Part shown: one piece after another, positions 34,983 through 44,041 of the stretch
How positions within the stretch are numbered: position 1 is the stretch's first letter
How the letters are laid out: every line of letters starts with the position of its first letter
Source of the DNA: Oscillospiraceae bacterium
GTDB lineage: Bacteria; Bacillota; Clostridia; Oscillospirales; Ruminococcaceae
Assembly: GCA_021769725.1 (NCBI GenBank)
Contig: JAETSI010000009.1
Span: forward strand, 1 to 64,000
DNA: 64,000 nt
Direction: 5' to 3'
Notes under the pieces: model-generated
The model's input: only the letters and a program-made list of their open reading frames with translations
Told to the model about the DNA's origin: nothing
Databases searched by the model: none
Program-made: the position numbers and the translations under genes

Positions 34983-35969
34983 TTATTCAAGGTTAAGAAG
35001 TTTTTTCTGAACTGCAAGAGCGTCCATATTTGTTAAGCCGTCGTGATTTCCGGTGATATCGGCATTGTACGCTCCCTGTGGTGTAAGAGTGTATTCATCG
35101 GGATTGCCTATTGACTGCATTATTGACACTGCATCGGCAATTGAAAGCTCTCCGTCGTCGTTGGCGTCGCCGTCAATGTTGTTATGCATATCTATGACGG
35201 TACCTTGAGAAACATCATTAGAAGAAGGCATGATAATGAAGTTATGGATTCCTAAATCGTCGTAGATCCGTTTTGCGATATTGTAGCTTTCTTCGGCAGA
35301 AAGTTCCTTTTCGGCATTGACAATAAAAACTTCGTCATCCGTTTCGTCTGTTTCTGTATACCAGTCAAGATTGTTTTGGGTAATATAATTATCAATTGCT
35401 TCACGGTTGGAATTCCAATATGTTCTCATACTGTTTTGTACATTGCCGTACCAGACATTTGTTTTATGATAATCAAACGTTTGAAGTTTTTCTGTACTGT
35501 TAAGCAGGTCGTATATATCAAGTACCTGTTCATATGTGATATCCTTTTGCCTTGCTTCTTCGTAGGGAAGATATCTGCTGCTGAAACCTGCAATACGCAA
35601 ATTATATGAGTTATCCGTCTGTGAAACGAAAGTGAGGGCTGCATCCGGGCATATTTCATAAATAGATTTTTCCAAGGTTTCGCTGTCGATATTACCGGAT
35701 ATACTTGCTGAAATGTAGTCGGCATCCTGTCCTCCTATGTCATATAACTCATATGCATTGTTTCCGGTATCTGCAAGATATATTCTGCGGGATTCATCAG
35801 CGTCGTAAAAAAAGCCGTCAGCGGGAATCATATATGCGTCTTCAACTAATTCATCCATATAATCTTTGCCGGTAACCCATGCAAAAGCGCCGGCAGACAT
35901 TGCGGACACTGCTCCGGATGTAATTACAGAAGCCATAATCATGGCAGATATTTTTTTGAAATTTTTCAT
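34983..35969 (-). CDS. Secreted dockerin protein, paralogue 1
   Basis: A 328-residue exported protein. Residues 1-30 are a signal peptide (ending near SAGAFA). Residues about 35-255 form an unrecognised alpha/beta region. Residues about 266-328 are a type I dockerin with two calcium-binding loops, DANDDGELSIAD and NADITGNHDGLTNMD, and a short C-terminal LLNLE. Dockerins bind cohesins on scaffoldins, so the protein should be part of a cellulosome-like complex or the cell surface. No glycoside hydrolase motif is visible. The unknown region looks like two related beta-alpha-beta-beta-alpha-beta halves. The ribosome-binding site AAGGAGG is ideal. Confidence 0.82.
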   Translation of the reverse strand: MKNFKKISAMIMASVITSGAVSAMSAGAFAWVTGKDYMDELVEDAYMIPADGFFYDADESRRIYLADTGNNAYELYDIGGQDADYISASISGNIDSETLEKSIYEICPDAALTFVSQTDNSYNLRIAGFSSRYLPYEEARQKDITYEQVLDIYDLLNSTEKLQTFDYHKTNVWYGNVQNSMRTYWNSNREAIDNYITQNNLDWYTETDETDDEVFIVNAEKELSAEESYNIAKRIYDDLGIHNFIIMPSSNDVSQGTVIDMHNNIDGDANDDGELSIADAVSIMQSIGNPDEYTLTPQGAYNADITGNHDGLTNMDALAVQKKLLNLE

Positions 35970-35982
35970 GATATATCCTCCT

Positions 35983-36030
35983 TTAATATTCGATGTTGGG
36001 ATTGTTATTATAGAACTTGAGAATGTTCAT
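35983..36030 (-). pseudogene. Protease 3' tail fragment before dockerin paralogue 1
   Basis: On the minus strand this spells MNILKFYNNNPNIEY plus stop, matching the C-terminus of the dockerin protease (DILKFYNSNPNIEY) at 38236. There is no upstream remainder, so it is a fragment left by duplication. It lies in the gap between dockerin paralogues 2 and 1. Confidence 0.8.
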
Positions 36031-36037
36031 GTAGATT

Positions 36038-37123
36038 TTATTCAAGGTTAAGAAGCTTTTTCTGAACTGCAAGAGCATCCATATTGGTTAAGCCGTCGTA
36101 GTTTCCGGCGATATCAGCGTTGAATTCGCCCTGAGGTGTAAGAGTGTATTCGTCGGGATTGCCTATTGCCTGCATTATGGATATTGCATCGGCAAGTGAG
36201 AGTTCTCCGTCGTTGTTGGCGTCGCCGTCGATGTTGTTGTGCATATCTATGACGTCGCCTTTTATTTCAGATGCGGATTCATAGAAATCAGTGTAAGGTA
36301 CAATACCAGTGCCTTTATAAATCTGATTGGCAATAGCGTAATGTTCTTCCGGTGAAATATCTTCGTTCGGGACAACCGTAATATTCAGTTCATTTGGAAT
36401 ACTTGCCGACCAGCTTTCGTTATCGAGGAACTGTTCTTCAATGTGACAATTAGGAATATTTTCGGAAACATAATTTGTCAGCAGTTCTTTTGTTTCGTCA
36501 TCCACATTATGATAATAAGTGATCGAACCAAAGTGCGAAATCGTAGAAACATTTTGCGTTCTGAAATCAAATTTGCTTATTTCAGCGTTTTTAATAATGG
36601 CATCATAAATTTCACGTGATTTACTAAGAGTGATGTTTGTTTTTATTGCTTCTTCAAATGGAATTTTACCTCTGCCATTGCATCCGGTCAAAGTAAGGTA
36701 ATCACTATTGCCATTGCCCTCAGCATAAGTTTCTACATAAATTTCAGGGAAATTTTCTTTCATGATGTTACAGATAGTATCATATGACGTCTTGTCAGCC
36801 GGCAGAATTGATATTTCATTCGGATATACAGGAGAAACCTGTATTCTTTCAAAATGTTGTGTTTTGTCAGCAAGTATAAAAGTAGTGTCATGATATTTTG
36901 ATGTATCATTACCATAATCCCAATTACAAGCAGAACCGTCGGCAAAAAGGTTATTTCCGTCATCATTTCTGGATACTGCAAAGGCATCTTTAAGCAAACT
37001 GTAAAGACCGTCATAACCGGAGTCATAACCAGAGTAAAATGCTCCGGCAGACAGTGAGGAAATCGTTCCGGCTGTAATTACAGAAGCCATGAGCATGGCA
37101 GATATTTTCTTGAAATTTTTCAT
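36038..37123 (-). CDS. Secreted dockerin protein, paralogue 2
   Basis: A 361-residue exported protein with nearly the same signal peptide as paralogue 1, a divergent central region (about 30-290) and a C-terminal dockerin (about 300-361) almost identical to paralogue 1 (DANNDGELSLADAISIM). The central region keeps landmarks shared by all three paralogues: an IPFEEA or LPYEEA motif after a glycine, a helix around SREIYDAI, and EDISPEEHYAIANQIYKG near its end. The contrast between conserved ends and a diverged middle suggests selection on the binding face of the central domain (inference). Confidence 0.82.
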   Translation of the reverse strand: MKNFKKISAMLMASVITAGTISSLSAGAFYSGYDSGYDGLYSLLKDAFAVSRNDDGNNLFADGSACNWDYGNDTSKYHDTTFILADKTQHFERIQVSPVYPNEISILPADKTSYDTICNIMKENFPEIYVETYAEGNGNSDYLTLTGCNGRGKIPFEEAIKTNITLSKSREIYDAIIKNAEISKFDFRTQNVSTISHFGSITYYHNVDDETKELLTNYVSENIPNCHIEEQFLDNESWSASIPNELNITVVPNEDISPEEHYAIANQIYKGTGIVPYTDFYESASEIKGDVIDMHNNIDGDANNDGELSLADAISIMQAIGNPDEYTLTPQGEFNADIAGNYDGLTNMDALAVQKKLLNLE

Positions 37124-37136
37124 GATATATCCTCCT

Positions 37137-37184
37137 TTAATATTCGATGTTGGGGTTGTTATTATAGAACTTGAGAATGTTCAT
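37137..37184 (-). pseudogene. Protease 3' tail fragment before dockerin paralogue 2
   Basis: Same 16-codon fragment as at 35983-36030 (MNILKFYNNNPNIEY plus stop), one base different. It lies in the 68-bp gap between paralogues 3 and 2. Both gaps carry the same AAGGAGGATATATC ribosome-binding segment. Confidence 0.8.
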
Positions 37185-37191
37185 GTAGATT

Positions 37192-38229
37192 TTATTCAAG
37201 GTTAAGAAGCTTTTTCAGAATAGCAAGAGTGTCCATATTGGTTATACCGTCATAATCTCCGGCAATATCGGCGTTGAACTTGCCCTGCGGTGTAAGAACA
37301 TATTCGTTGGGGTAACAGACAGCCTCCATTAGTGACACTGCATCGGAAAGCGAAAATATTCCATCATTGTTTGCATCACCTTCGATGTTGTTTTGGAGGT
37401 CGATCGTTATATCCTCAGATAATAACTCAACCGTATCAAGATACTCGATATTTGGATAGATATTCAGATCACTGTAAATCATTTTTGCAAGATTATAACG
37501 CTCGGCAATTGTAATTTCTTCATCCGGAACAACATAGAAAGTTCTGCCTTTTGGATTTTCATCAATATGACACGGCAGATTGTTATCAGTGATATAATTG
37601 GTAATTAATTTCAGATTATTAACACCATTTTCCCTTATGTCATATACGGTAATAAAGGTTGATGCTGATTCTTCATACGTAACAGGTACCATTGTGTAGT
37701 TAAATTCCTGCACTTCCCCGACGCTGTCAAGTAAGTCCTTGACCCTGTGCACCTGTTCGTATGTTAAATCCTTTTTTCTTGCTTCGTCGTAAGAGATACG
37801 ACCGTCAAACCCTGCTATATATAATTCCCAGTAATCATTTGCTTCTGTAAAGGAGTTAAAACGGATTTTTTCCGCATCGGGACATATTTCGGCAAGAGAC
37901 TTTCCAAAAGCATCACTGTCAATATTACCGTATATGTTTGCTCTGATGCTGTCAGCTCGTTGACCGGGTATAGAACAAATGACATATCCTATATGTTCAT
38001 CATCGTAACCGGTTTCTGTGATGTACATTCTCCGATTCTGATATATATCGTTATCATTCCTGCATAAAAAACCGTCATTGGGAGGAATCATATATGAATT
38101 CTCCAATATGCTGTCCATGTATGTTTTATCATTAAAATAAACCACCGCATGAGCAGACACGGAAGAAATCGTTCCCAATACGGCTATAGAAGCGATAAAT
38201 GAGACTAAAAAATTTCTATGTTTTTTCAT
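37192..38229 (-). CDS. Secreted dockerin protein, paralogue 3
   Basis: A 345-residue exported protein, the most diverged of the three. The signal peptide occupies about residues 1-27. The central region has the ISYDEARKKDLTYEQV landmark and TIAERYNLAKMIYSDL near its end. The C-terminal dockerin (about 284-345) reads DANNDGIFSLSDAVSLM and NADIAGDYDGITNMD. It starts 6 bp after the protease stop codon, with a poor ribosome-binding site, so it is probably translated by coupling with the protease gene. Confidence 0.8.
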   Translation of the reverse strand: MKKHRNFLVSFIASIAVLGTISSVSAHAVVYFNDKTYMDSILENSYMIPPNDGFLCRNDNDIYQNRRMYITETGYDDEHIGYVICSIPGQRADSIRANIYGNIDSDAFGKSLAEICPDAEKIRFNSFTEANDYWELYIAGFDGRISYDEARKKDLTYEQVHRVKDLLDSVGEVQEFNYTMVPVTYEESASTFITVYDIRENGVNNLKLITNYITDNNLPCHIDENPKGRTFYVVPDEEITIAERYNLAKMIYSDLNIYPNIEYLDTVELLSEDITIDLQNNIEGDANNDGIFSLSDAVSLMEAVCYPNEYVLTPQGKFNADIAGDYDGITNMDTLAILKKLLNLE

Positions 38230-38235
38230 GTTTAT

Positions 38236-39381
38236 TTAATATTCAATATTGGGGTTGCTGTTGTAAAATTTGAGGATATCAGGAGTTATCCTAATACCAA
38301 CGTTTAAATTTTTTTCATTATCATGTGCAGTGTTTATTGCAATAACTGTCTTATAATCATATACTGTTCCGTTTTTAGTTATAAATGCCTCTTCAGCGTA
38401 AACAGGACCTCCGCTGTCTCCGCCAGCTGTATCTGCATCATAATATATTCTTCCGTTTTCTAAAGAGTCAATTTTGCCTTTAGCTTTAAATCTTATACCG
38501 AAAGGCAATCCTTGATAATTGTCGGGATACCAATCACTGGATGGAAAACCAGAAACGATTACTTGACCGTGATTGTTTATATATTCGGATAAAGCACTTC
38601 CGAGTTTAAACGAACCATATTCACTTAAATCTTCTTCAACGTAGATTAAGGCATAATCATATTTTTCACAATCTCCATAATCGGTTGTATTGTGGTATAT
38701 TTTACTAATATCAGTATATATGGGTGTGACTACTGTTTCGTTATTGTCCTTATCAACTAATTTTATTTTAGTGTTAAAGAATTGTTGGCTTTCACATTTG
38801 TAAACACAATGTGCGGCAGTTGCAATTATATGATCATCAATTATAAAGCCAGAACCATAAAGAGCATTGTCTTTCATTATGTGAACAACAGCTGTATCAT
38901 AATCTCTGATCATATCGTTATCACTTATTATTATTCTATTTTGAGTAGTTTTACTGTTTGAGGAAACCGTGTTATCAAATGGATTAACAGTCAGTGAATA
39001 TTCATTAATTGTATTAGACGAGCTGTTGTTGTAATAATGTCTTACGTAATTTCTTGTAGTTGCAACAGCCTGAGAATCTGCACCCACAGGACCAGGAAGA
39101 CTACTATCGTTAATATTTCCAACCAGATACTGCTGAATTTTCTCACTGTCCATAGCGCTTATAATGCCGTTTCCGTCAAAGTCAAAAGATTTTACACTGG
39201 ATGGATTATACTTTCCTGCAAGGTAATAACTGGTAGTAATTACATCATTCAAATAAATTTTGCCGTCACCGTTTGCGTCACGCACTGTGGTTACTGCCGA
39301 ACTTGTCATTGAAGCAGTTGAAACTGTTAAAACAGCAGTTGCCGCCATTAAAGCTGAGATCGATCTTTTTTTGTTTTTCAT
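38236..39381 (-). CDS. Secreted trypsin-like serine protease with N-terminal dockerin
   Basis: A 381-residue exported protein. After a signal peptide (about 1-30) comes a dockerin (about 34-92, loops DANGDGKIYLND and DFDGNGIISAMD), then a linker and a chymotrypsin-fold protease domain (about 155-375). The catalytic triad is visible: His191 in ATAAHC, Asp242 in EKYDYALIYVEED, Ser323 in AGGDSGGP. It would be displayed on a scaffoldin through the dockerin. Three dockerin paralogues follow in the same operon, and its last 15 codons recur before two of them. Confidence 0.88.
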   Translation of the reverse strand: MKNKKRSISALMAATAVLTVSTASMTSSAVTTVRDANGDGKIYLNDVITTSYYLAGKYNPSSVKSFDFDGNGIISAMDSEKIQQYLVGNINDSSLPGPVGADSQAVATTRNYVRHYYNNSSSNTINEYSLTVNPFDNTVSSNSKTTQNRIIISDNDMIRDYDTAVVHIMKDNALYGSGFIIDDHIIATAAHCVYKCESQQFFNTKIKLVDKDNNETVVTPIYTDISKIYHNTTDYGDCEKYDYALIYVEEDLSEYGSFKLGSALSEYINNHGQVIVSGFPSSDWYPDNYQGLPFGIRFKAKGKIDSLENGRIYYDADTAGGDSGGPVYAEEAFITKNGTVYDYKTVIAINTAHDNEKNLNVGIRITPDILKFYNSNPNIEY

Positions 39382-39453
39382 AATTAATCACTCTTAAAAT
39401 GAACAGATTAAGTTTTAGCTTAAATGTAAAAGCAGAACATACTCTTTTCTTAT

Positions 39454-39482
39454 ATTATACTATATTTTCCATATATTGTCAA
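39454..39482 (-). promoter_or_regulatory. Promoter of the dockerin protease operon
   Basis: TTGACA (39477-39482), 17 bp, TATAAT (39454-39459) on the minus strand, leaving a leader of about 65 nt. Confidence 0.88.
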
Positions 39483-39559
39483 TGTGCATTTATACCAAAA
39501 ATGTTGAAAAATATTCACATAATAATCAACTGTAAATCGAAATAATGTTTGATTTTCAA

Positions 39560-39588
39560 TTGACAACTGCCTTGCGGCATGATAAAAT
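39560..39588 (+). promoter_or_regulatory. Promoter of the SLOG-type gene
   Basis: TTGACA (39560-39565), 17 bp, TAAAAT (39583-39588). It is back to back with the dockerin operon promoter. Confidence 0.75.
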
Positions 39589-39619
39589 AATATTATCGAA
39601 TGAAAGAGAGGACAAACTT

Positions 39620-40096
39620 ATGAATTCAGTTTGCTTTACAGGACACAGAATTATTCCCGGGACGGCGGAAATCGGTGAAAAGCTGTCCGGCGTTCTTGAA
39701 AAATGGATATGCATCCGTGGAATCACCGACTTTTACGCCGGCGGAGCTGTCGGGTGGGATACGCTGGCAGCAAATACGGTTATCGGACTGCGAAAAAAAT
39801 ATCCCCGGATAAAGCTTCATCTGGTGCTGCCGTGCTCCAATGAGGAACAGACTGCCAAGTGGACAGAGCCGCAGCGGAGAGAATTCTACCGCATTCTCAG
39901 ACTTGCCGATTCGGTGGAGTATATTTCTGACCGCTACTATAAGGGGTGTATGAAGGAAAGGAATATTCGTCTTGTTGAACACGCCGATACCTGTTGCTTT
40001 TGTTATTGGGATCCTGGAGCATTCAGCAGCGGCACAGGACAGACAGTTCGGCTTGCCAAAAAGAAACAGCTTACAATAGTTAATTTTCGTGAGTAA
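39620..40096 (+). CDS. DUF1273/YpsA-like SLOG family protein
   Basis: I use the ATG at 39620, which follows GAGAGGA; the earlier in-frame start at 39545 would sit upstream of the promoter. The 158-residue Rossmann-like protein has CFTGHR at the N-terminus, FYAGGAVGWDTLAA, and a late CFCYWDPGAFSSGTGQTV with the glycine-rich turn. The SLOG superfamily is thought to bind nucleotides or nucleotide-derived ligands; cellular role unknown. Confidence 0.82.
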   Translation: MNSVCFTGHRIIPGTAEIGEKLSGVLEKWICIRGITDFYAGGAVGWDTLAANTVIGLRKKYPRIKLHLVLPCSNEEQTAKWTEPQRREFYRILRLADSVEYISDRYYKGCMKERNIRLVEHADTCCFCYWDPGAFSSGTGQTVRLAKKKQLTIVNFRE

Positions 40097-40100
40097 AAGT

Positions 40101-40141
40101 TTAATGCAGCACCGCACAATTTTTGTGCGGTGCTGCATTAA
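40101..40141. terminator. Large perfect hairpin between converging genes
   Basis: A 19-bp perfect inverted repeat, TTAATGCAGCACCGCACAA, with a 3-nt centre. It probably stops both the SLOG-type gene and ktrA. Its GCAGCACCGCACAA core resembles the ends of E3 (51237), so it may be a domesticated element end. Confidence 0.75.
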
Positions 40142-40181
40142 ACAGCGGAAATTAATCCCTTGAAATCCGTTGCTGTCCGGA

Positions 40182-40826
40182 TTATTTCGTAAGTTTCATT
40201 ATGCTTTCTTCGTTGCCCATGACAAGCAGCGTCTGATTGCGTTCAAATACATGATCCGGACTGAATACCGGCATAAAATGATCGCCGGTCTTTATAGCGA
40301 TAATTGAAATATTGTACTTCTGGCGGACATTCTTTTCAAGAATCGTTTTTCCCTCCCACGATTTCGGAACAGTTATTTCGTAGATCGAGTAGTCGTCATC
40401 AATTCGGAAGTAGTCAAGTATATGGTTTGAGCCAAATTTTACCGCAAGGCGCTCGGCAGTTTCTCTTTCGGGGTAAATAACGGAATCAGCGCCGTTCCTG
40501 AGCAGAAACTTCTTGTGTATATCTCTGTTTGCACGGGCAAAAACGTGTTTTGCTCCCTTTTCCTTTACAAGAGCCGTCGTTTCAAGAGAAGCCTGGAAAT
40601 TATCGCCTATTGCCACAATGACCATATCGAAATTACCCACGCCGAGAGAATCAATGAAGTCCGGATCAGTGCAGTCGCCTATCTGAGCGTCGGTGACAAA
40701 TCTCATGGAAGCGTTCACACGTTCTTCTTTTATGTCAACGGCGAGAACTTCGTTATTCTGTTCTACAAGTTTTTTTGCTATGTGTCTGCCAAAACGTCCG
40801 AGTCCAAGTACTAAGAATGAATTCAT
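40182..40826 (-). CDS. ktrA: Potassium uptake regulatory protein KtrA (RCK/TrkA-N)
   Basis: The cytoplasmic gating ring of a Ktr potassium transporter, binding ATP/ADP. The 214-residue protein has a Rossmann RCK-N domain with FLVLGLGRFGRHIAKKL, an acidic strand end (AVDIKEER) and an RCK-C domain from about residue 140. It lies 20 bp after ktrB in the same operon. Confidence 0.93.
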   Translation of the reverse strand: MNSFLVLGLGRFGRHIAKKLVEQNNEVLAVDIKEERVNASMRFVTDAQIGDCTDPDFIDSLGVGNFDMVIVAIGDNFQASLETTALVKEKGAKHVFARANRDIHKKFLLRNGADSVIYPERETAERLAVKFGSNHILDYFRIDDDYSIYEITVPKSWEGKTILEKNVRQKYNISIIAIKTGDHFMPVFSPDHVFERNQTLLVMGNEESIMKLTK

Positions 40827-40846
40827 TTATATTACCTCCTGCGATA

Positions 40847-42199
40847 TTATCCCACCGAGATTTTTTCCGAGGGATACTGTGAGTTTATATTTGATTGTTT
40901 GTTGGTGAATGATTCCAGAATGGTAAGTCCTCCTGTTCTGCCCATGAACATGAGCAGTATCAGTATGATCTGTGAGGGAATGCTCAGCGACGGTGTAATT
41001 CCTAAGGAAAGACCTACGGTTGCAGCTGCTGATACGCTTTCAAAGAGAGCGGGCATGATCCCGATATTTTCGATGAAGCTTATGGCAATGGCGCTTATTC
41101 CGGAGACGGTGAGGTAAAGCATCATTACGCAGCAGGCGTTGTGGAGTATGCTGTCGTCGATTCTTCTTTTGAAGCATTCAAGAGACTTCCTTTGCCGGAA
41201 TGTCGAAAAAATGCTGATATAAAGCACTGAAAAAGTAGTTATCTTTATACCGCCGGCAGTAGATCCTGAAGCGCCGCCTATAAACATCAGTATTGTCATA
41301 AGCATCTGACCCGCTTCGTTCATCTGCGACAAGTCAACTGAAGAAAATCCGGCGGTTCTTGCGGAGGCGGACTGAAAACAGGAAGCAAGGATTTTTTCTC
41401 CGAAGCTGAGATTTTCATACGCAGGGGAACTGTATTCCAGTATCATGAATCCGGCTGCTCCCAGAAAAAGAAGTATTCCCGAAACAGTTATTACCACCTT
41501 AGTCTGGAGCTTGTAGCGTTTGAAATGCCATTTGTTATGTAAAATATCGTCCCACACCAGAAAGCCGAGACCACCCAGAATGATAAGAGCCATAAGCACG
41601 ATATTTACCATTATATCGCTGTGAACGGTAATCATTGACGAGCCTGGGGAGGATCTTCCCATAAGGTCTATGCCGGCATTGCAGAAAGCGGAAATGGAAT
41701 GGAATATCGAATAATACAGACCTCTGACGACTCCGAATTCCGGACAGAATCTCACTGCAAGCAGTGCAGCGCCGGAGAGTTCCACAATAAGCGAGCCGAT
41801 CAGAATAAATCTTGTCATTCGGACTATTCCGCCGACCTGGTGAGCGCCGACGGATTCCTGCATGGTAAAACGCTGCCTGAGACCAATTTTTTGCTTTGTA
41901 TATGAAAGCGCAAAAATTGCAATGGTCATGAATCCCACGCCGCCGACCTGTATCATGGAAAGTATTACAAGCTGTCCGAAAAGAGACCAGTGCGTATAGA
42001 CGTCCGACAGAACAAGACCCGTAACGCAGGTCGCCGATGTTGCGGTGAATAGTGATTCGTTAACGGATGTTATACAGCCGTTCCGGCTGGAAACGGGGAG
42101 CGTCAGCAGAATAGTTCCAATGAGTATTACTGTAAAATAGCCGAGCATGAGTATTCTTGTCAGCTTCATGTTTTTCAAGGATTTAAGCATTTTCCGCAC
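40847..42199 (-). CDS. ktrB: Potassium transporter membrane subunit KtrB
   Basis: A 450-residue Trk/Ktr/HKT-type cation channel-like transporter with about eight to ten membrane segments and four pore-loop repeats. Selectivity glycines can be seen in SATCVTGLVL, FCNAGIDL, RTAGFSSVDL and ATVGLSLGIT, one per repeat. Together with KtrA it takes up K+ driven by the membrane potential or Na+. The gene has a consensus promoter. Confidence 0.94.
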   Translation of the reverse strand: MRKMLKSLKNMKLTRILMLGYFTVILIGTILLTLPVSSRNGCITSVNESLFTATSATCVTGLVLSDVYTHWSLFGQLVILSMIQVGGVGFMTIAIFALSYTKQKIGLRQRFTMQESVGAHQVGGIVRMTRFILIGSLIVELSGAALLAVRFCPEFGVVRGLYYSIFHSISAFCNAGIDLMGRSSPGSSMITVHSDIMVNIVLMALIILGGLGFLVWDDILHNKWHFKRYKLQTKVVITVSGILLFLGAAGFMILEYSSPAYENLSFGEKILASCFQSASARTAGFSSVDLSQMNEAGQMLMTILMFIGGASGSTAGGIKITTFSVLYISIFSTFRQRKSLECFKRRIDDSILHNACCVMMLYLTVSGISAIAISFIENIGIMPALFESVSAAATVGLSLGITPSLSIPSQIILILLMFMGRTGGLTILESFTNKQSNINSQYPSEKISVG

Positions 42200-42238
42200 C
42201 TGTCTTTCTGGATTGCCGCAGTTTTAGGGATCGGTATT

Positions 42239-42267
42239 ATTATATCATGGTGCCAGATGATTGTCAA
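42239..42267 (-). promoter_or_regulatory. Promoter of ktrBA
   Basis: TTGACA (42262-42267), 17 bp, TATAAT (42239-42244) on the minus strand. Confidence 0.9.
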
Positions 42268-42303
42268 GGCGGCGTTCATAACGTGTATGCATTCAAAAAA
42301 CAC

Positions 42304-42332
42304 TTGACATTTCTGCAAATATGACTTAAAAT
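42304..42332 (+). promoter_or_regulatory. Promoter of glyS
   Basis: TTGACA (42304-42309), 17 bp, TAAAAT (42327-42332). No T-box leader is present: the gap to the start is only 39 bp. Confidence 0.75.
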
Positions 42333-42371
42333 ATAATAGATACATAATCATCACGAAACGAGGTCATAAAA

Positions 42372-43775
42372 ATGAAGAATAATGAAAAAATAATGGACAG
42401 AATTGTAGAACTCTGCAAATCAAAGGGTTTTGTATATCCCGGTTCTGAGATCTACGGCGGTCTTGCAAATACATGGGATTACGGTCCTCTCGGCGTTGAG
42501 CTTAAAAACAATATCAAGAGAGCGTGGATGAAGAAATTCGTTCAGGAAAACAAGTATAATGTAGGTCTTGACAGCGCTATCCTGATGAATCCGCAGACAT
42601 GGGTGGCATCCGGTCACATTGGCGGATTCTCCGACCCTCTTATGGACTGCAAAGAGTGTAAAACACGTCACCGTGCCGACAATCTTATCGAGGATTTTGA
42701 CGGAACGAATGTAGCAGGATGGACGAATCAGCAGATGACGGACTACATCAACGAAAAGGGAATAGTGTGCCCGAACTGCGGCAAGCATAATTTTACGGAT
42801 ATCCGTCAGTTCAACCTTATGTTCAAGACGTTCCAGGGTGTTACTGAGGACAGCAAGTCAGAGCTGTATCTCCGTCCCGAAACGGCGCAGGGCATTTTTG
42901 TTAATTTCGCAAATATCCAGAGGACAACACGCAAGAAAGTTCCTTTTGGCGTTGCACAGGTCGGAAAGTCGTTCAGAAACGAGATCACTCCCGGAAACTT
43001 TATTTTCCGTGTACGTGAGTTCGAGCAGATGGAGCTTGAATTCTTCTGTAAGCCGGGTACTGATCTGGAGTGGTTCAGTTACTGGAGAAGCTTCTGCAAG
43101 AATTTCCTGCTGAGTCTTGGTCTTAAAGAAGAAAATATCCGTCTCCGTGACCACGACCCTGAGGAACTCTGCTTCTACTCCAAGGCAACAACCGACTTTG
43201 AATACCTCTTCCCGTTCGGCTGGGGCGAACTCTGGGGCGTTGCTGACCGTACAGATTACGACCTGACACAGCATATTAAGACAAGCGGAAAGTCCCTGGA
43301 ATATTTTGATCCTGAGACCAATGAGAAGTACATCCCGTATGTTATCGAGCCGTCTCTCGGCGTTGAAAGACTGTTCCTCTCGATCGTGACAGAGGCGTAT
43401 GACGAGGAAGAGCTTATTTCAACTGATAAAAACGGCAACGAAAAGAGAGAAACAAGAACCGTTATGCGTTTCCATCCGGCTCTTGCTCCTTTTAAGTGTG
43501 CTGTGCTCCCTCTTGTTAAAAAGCTTACGCCCAAGGCGGAGGAAGTATACGAGATGCTTTCCAAAAAGTTCATGGTTGACTTCGACGAGACAGGAACTAT
43601 CGGAAAGAGATACCGCCGTCAGGACGAGATCGGTACACCTTTCTGCATTACTTACGATTTTGATACCCTTGAAAAGGATAATTGCGTAACCGTCCGTGAC
43701 CGTGATACAATGACTCAGGAAAGAGTTGCTATTGATGATCTCGCCGCTTATATCGAGGAGAAAATTGCATTCTGA
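42372..43775 (+). CDS. glyS: Glycyl-tRNA synthetase, homodimeric type
   Basis: A class II synthetase of 467 residues, the single-chain alpha2 type rather than the two-subunit GlyQ/GlyS type. Visible features are [24 protein letters not shown], a zinc-binding pair CKECK...CPNC, motif 2 [21 protein letters not shown] and motif 3 EPSLGVERL. The anticodon-binding domain is C-terminal. The naming glyQS is used by some for this type. Unlike thrS and leuA here, it has no tRNA-sensing leader. A strong terminator follows. Confidence 0.96.
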   Translation: MKNNEKIMDRIVELCKSKGFVYPGSEIYGGLANTWDYGPLGVELKNNIKRAWMKKFVQENKYNVGLDSAILMNPQTWVASGHIGGFSDPLMDCKECKTRHRADNLIEDFDGTNVAGWTNQQMTDYINEKGIVCPNCGKHNFTDIRQFNLMFKTFQGVTEDSKSELYLRPETAQGIFVNFANIQRTTRKKVPFGVAQVGKSFRNEITPGNFIFRVREFEQMELEFFCKPGTDLEWFSYWRSFCKNFLLSLGLKEENIRLRDHDPEELCFYSKATTDFEYLFPFGWGELWGVADRTDYDLTQHIKTSGKSLEYFDPETNEKYIPYVIEPSLGVERLFLSIVTEAYDEEELISTDKNGNEKRETRTVMRFHPALAPFKCAVLPLVKKLTPKAEEVYEMLSKKFMVDFDETGTIGKRYRRQDEIGTPFCITYDFDTLEKDNCVTVRDRDTMTQERVAIDDLAAYIEEKIAF

Positions 43776-43785
43776 AAAATGCCAT

Positions 43786-43826
43786 AAAAAGGGAATCCCT
43801 CTCTTCTGTTGAGGGATTCCCTTTTT
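43786..43826 (+). terminator. Terminator of glyS
   Basis: A 16-bp stem, AAAAAGGGAATCCCTC against GAGGGATTCCCTTTTT, with a 9-nt loop; the A and T runs make it work in both directions. Confidence 0.92.
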
Positions 43827-43849
43827 CGCTATTCTGCGAGTATATATCC

Positions 43850-44041
43850 AATGTTGATGATTAAGAGGTACTGTTCCTCATACTCGTGTTAAAAGGAGCA
43901 TTCCCCTCCGGATATTGATTCTATTTTTTTCATTACTCCTTAATGGGGTAATGAAAAAAATAAAAATGGGTTTCCAAAGGGGATGTACTCCCCTTTGGCA
44001 GGGGTGTGGAGACGGAGTCCCCACTTAGGTTGCAGACATTG
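43850..44041 (+). repeat. E1 inverted-repeat element (E) at the metH 3' end
   Basis: About 192 bp. The left end is diverged (AATGTTGATGATTAAG). The first hairpin pairs 43923-43939 with 43945-43961; the second is CCAAAGGGGatgtaCTCCCCTTTGG, about 20 bp of pairing; the third is GTGGAGAC-gga-GTCCCCAC. The right end TTAGGTTGCAGACATT contains the last codons and stop of metH. Confidence 0.85.

Noticed and set aside
42333-42371. A possible T-box for glyS, by analogy with thrS and leuA
   Set aside because: The gap between promoter and start is only 39 bp, too short for a leader, and no GGTGG motif is present.
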